Assembly: GCF_000193225.1 (NCBI RefSeq)
Contig: NZ_AFAL01000399.1
Span: 1 to 47,306, forward strand
Source: Verminephrobacter aporrectodeae subsp. tuberculatae At4
GTDB taxonomy: Bacteria > Pseudomonadota > Gammaproteobacteria > Burkholderiales > Burkholderiaceae_C
Direction of reading: 5' to 3'
DNA length: 47,306 nucleotides
Shown: in pieces, positions 45,422 to 47,306 of the stretch
Layout: each line of letters starts with the position of its first letter
Position numbering within the stretch: the stretch's first letter is position 1
Notes under the pieces: generated by a model
What the model was told of the DNA's origin: nothing
The model's input: the letters and a program-made list of their open reading frames with translations, nothing else
Databases searched by the model: none
Translations under genes and position numbers: made by a program

Positions 45422-47306
45422 TTAGAGGAAGCGGTCGATGAGAAAGGGAGTGATGTCGAAGTCGGTGCGGCCGTGCACTATCAAGTCGGTGACGAGCCGC
45501 CCGGTGATCGGCGCGAGCGTGTAGCCGTTGGACGTCACCGCGTTGTAGAAGCCGGGGTGGCCGGGCACCTCGCCGAGGATCGGTGCGCCGTCGATGTTCA
45601 CGTTCATGCCGGCCCAGCAGCGCACCATGTGGAGGCCGCGCAAGGCGGGTAGCACGTGGCACGCCACCCAGAGGTTGCCTTCGATACTCTCGCGCTCGGC
45701 GCGGTTGAGGCGCATGTCCTCGTGGAAGGCGGCCGTCCAGCCACCGCCGACGATGAGGCCGCCGCTGGCCGCCTGCTTCAGGCTCAGGTGCCGGTCGGCG
45801 TGCGCGACCAAGTGGTTGACCAGCGGCGGAGCGGGTTCGGTCACGATCATCTGCAACGGCGCGCCCTTGACGGGAATCGTCACGCCCAGCATGCGGCCGA
45901 TGGTGTTCGACCAAGCGCCGCTCGCGTTCACGATGCGCCCGGCGTGGATGGTGCCGCGCGACGTGCGAACCACGAAGCCCGCGCCGTCGCCCGGCAATGC
46001 ACCGATGGTCTGCACGTCGCAGCCGCGCAGCATACGGGCTCCCTGCTCGCGTGCACGCCGTGCCACTGCGTAGGTGGCGCGCAGTGGATTGATCTTTCCC
46101 TCCATGGGACAGAGCTCGGCACCCAGCAGTTTGCCGGACAGCGCGGGCGACAGGCGCCGCAGCTCGGTGCCGTCGATCACCTGCGCGTCGATGCCGTGAC
46201 TGCGCTCCAGCGCGGCCTTGGCCTCGAGGAAGCGCATGCCGGCTTCGCTGTCGGCGACCATGAGGCCGCCGGTGATCTTGATCTCGAGGTCCTCGGCGCA
46301 ATCGCCCTCGATCTCCTGCCACAGGCGCACCGACATCGGCCCGAGCGGCAGCGTGGCTGCGGCCGGGCCGCCGTCGTCCTGCGCCTTGGCGCCGAAATCG
46401 AACGACAGCAACTGCACGTGCAGGCTGCCCGCGTTGGCGCCCGAGGCCTGCAGGTTGATGTCATCGCGGTCCACCACGGTCACGTCCTGCCCGGCCTTGG
46501 ACAGGTAGTAGCCGAGGCAGGAGCCGAGCACGCCGGCGCCGATCACCAGCACGTCGGTGTGCACTGGCGCGAAAGGCGCGTGCGCCACCGGCCGCGCGAG
46601 ATTCGGCGTGATGGCCGGCCTGTGGCCGCTCCACTCGGGTTTCTCGAAGCCGAGCGCTCCGGCCGCCACCGGCTTGGCCGGCGGGCGCGGGGCAAAGTAC
46701 TGTTCGACATCCGGCGGACTGCCCGTGAGTTCGGCCACCAGCCGGCCCGCGGTGGCGGCGCAATAGCGCGCCTGGCAGCGTCCCATTCCGAGGCGCGTGT
46801 TGCGCTTGAGCGCGGCCAGCGTGTCGTTGCCGGCGCGGATCTGCTCGCGCACCGAGCCGAAGGTGATCTCCTCGCAGCGGCACAGCAGCGTGTCGTCCGG
46901 CACCGCCGCCAGCGTGACGGGCGGTGGCGCATAGAGCGACCACAGCGCTTGCTGGAAGCACTCAGCCCGGCGCAATGGGCCGAGAACCTCCGCGGGCTTG
47001 GCGGGCTCTGCGGCGCCCAGCCCGAGCTTACGCGCCGCGGCCGTGCCGGCCAGCGTGCCGCGCGCCAAGGCGACGCGGGAGCCACCCAGGTCGGCGCCGT
47101 CGCCCACCACGAACACGCCGGGCAGGCTGGTGGCGCCATCTTCCTGCGTGACGGTGGCCAGGTGGCCCAGGTGCCGCGGGGCCAGCCGGTGCGCGCAGCC
47201 CAGCATGCGCGCGAGCTCGGTGGAGGGAATGAAGCCGTAGCCCAGGCACAGCGTGTCGACCTCGATGCGCCGTGCCGTCGCGGCCACCGCGTGGCCCTGC
47301 GCATCG
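45422..47306 (-). CDS. Fused two-subunit opine-oxidase/HcnBC-like flavoprotein, 5' end cut by window
   Basis: At least 628 residues visible. The N-terminal part is the second half of an OoxA/HcnB-like subunit: CLGYGFIPSTELARMLGC, GVFVVGDGADLGG, then a BFD-type [2Fe-2S] domain with CRC and CQARYC cysteines (TLLCRCEEITFGSV to GRCQARYC). After a linker (about residues 190-230) comes a complete DAO-type FAD subunit like OoxB/HcnC: TDVLVIGAGVLGSCLGYYLSKAGQDVTVVD, ASGANAGSLHV, NASGAWSNTIGRMLG and a C-terminal GAPILGEVPG. In opine oxidases and hydrogen-cyanide synthase these are separate A and B chains; here they are one frame with no stop. The frame is open past GTG 47287 to the edge. Substrate unknown; an N-carboxyalkyl amino acid is possible. 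Confidence 0.86.
   Translation of the reverse strand, partial: DAQGHAVAATARRIEVDTLCLGYGFIPSTELARMLGCAHRLAPRHLGHLATVTQEDGATSLPGVFVVGDGADLGGSRVALARGTLAGTAAARKLGLGAAEPAKPAEVLGPLRRAECFQQALWSLYAPPPVTLAAVPDDTLLCRCEEITFGSVREQIRAGNDTLAALKRNTRLGMGRCQARYCAATAGRLVAELTGSPPDVEQYFAPRPPAKPVAAGALGFEKPEWSGHRPAITPNLARPVAHAPFAPVHTDVLVIGAGVLGSCLGYYLSKAGQDVTVVDRDDINLQASGANAGSLHVQLLSFDFGAKAQDDGGPAAATLPLGPMSVRLWQEIEGDCAEDLEIKITGGLMVADSEAGMRFLEAKAALERSHGIDAQVIDGTELRRLSPALSGKLLGAELCPMEGKINPLRATYAVARRAREQGARMLRGCDVQTIGALPGDGAGFVVRTSRGTIHAGRIVNASGAWSNTIGRMLGVTIPVKGAPLQMIVTEPAPPLVNHLVAHADRHLSLKQAASGGLIVGGGWTAAFHEDMRLNRAERESIEGNLWVACHVLPALRGLHMVRCWAGMNVNIDGAPILGEVPGHPGFYNAVTSNGYTLAPITGRLVTDLIVHGRTDFDITPFLIDRFL

Overview
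The window is high-GC DNA with dense, short-spaced genes. It looks like a member of the Comamonadaceae (Burkholderiales, Betaproteobacteria). The reasons are the yajC-secD-secF block, a DUF1631 gene, a betaproteobacterial-type proteasome homologue, and several Bug-type periplasmic binding proteins of tripartite tricarboxylate transporters without their membrane subunits. The abundance of insertion-sequence debris and broken genes suggests a genome undergoing decay, of the kind seen in host-associated comamonads such as Verminephrobacter. That genus guess is an inference and was not tested.

Left part (1-23.7 kb) is mostly chromosomal backbone. It holds the end of a Sua5-type tRNA-modification gene, a lipoprotein of the GDSL fold whose catalytic residues are replaced, and a MetR-like regulator. 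Next come yajC-secD-secF, with secD frameshifted in a G4C4 tract, and then a 161-bp palindromic repeat. A DUF1631 gene follows, also frameshifted, probably at a G8 tract. Then come a sigma-54 activator, tRNA-Arg(TCT), a YecA/SEC-C protein, thiL, a LysR regulator divergent from an EamA exporter, and a ferredoxin-NADP reductase. A leftward run reads mutS, a proteasome-type protease, an ALDH7-type aldehyde dehydrogenase, an amino-acid binding protein and a thiamine-diphosphate enzyme. It is tightly spaced and may be one transcription unit.

The middle part (23.7-31.4 kb) is a mobile-element graveyard with AT-richer cargo. It holds an IS3-type transposase remnant, a secreted phosphatidylinositol-specific phospholipase C, and pieces of two tandem Fic genes, neither of which keeps the Fic catalytic motif. 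It also holds an aspartate-semialdehyde dehydrogenase whose C-terminus is read out of frame from an internally deleted IS5-type transposase, a HigBA-like toxin-antitoxin pair, and an IS1634/IS4-type transposase with its catalytic C-terminal part deleted. The layout suggests that the asd plus IS5 segment replaced the core of one Fic gene.

The right part (31.4-47.3 kb) is a set of organic-acid and sugar-acid catabolic operons with LysR regulators. A leftward operon (36.5 to 32.3 kb) encodes a Bug binding protein, a PdxA-family dehydrogenase, an L-rhamnonate-dehydratase-like enolase and an L-2-keto-3-deoxyarabonate-dehydratase-like aldolase-fold enzyme. A rightward series (37.9-44.1 kb) encodes MmgE/PrpD, a CitE-like lyase, a Bug protein with an internal amber stop, an RraA-family aldolase, a D-2-hydroxyacid dehydrogenase and another Bug protein. 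At the right edge an M20 deacylase follows a two-domain flavoprotein that joins in one chain what opine oxidases and hydrogen-cyanide synthase usually keep as two subunits; this gene runs off the window.

I did not see a clear new defence system, a CRISPR array or a prophage. The points most worth a second look are the GDSL pseudoenzyme, the proteasome homologue beside mutS, the fused flavoprotein, the PdxA/dehydratase operon and the rearranged Fic-asd-PI-PLC segment.
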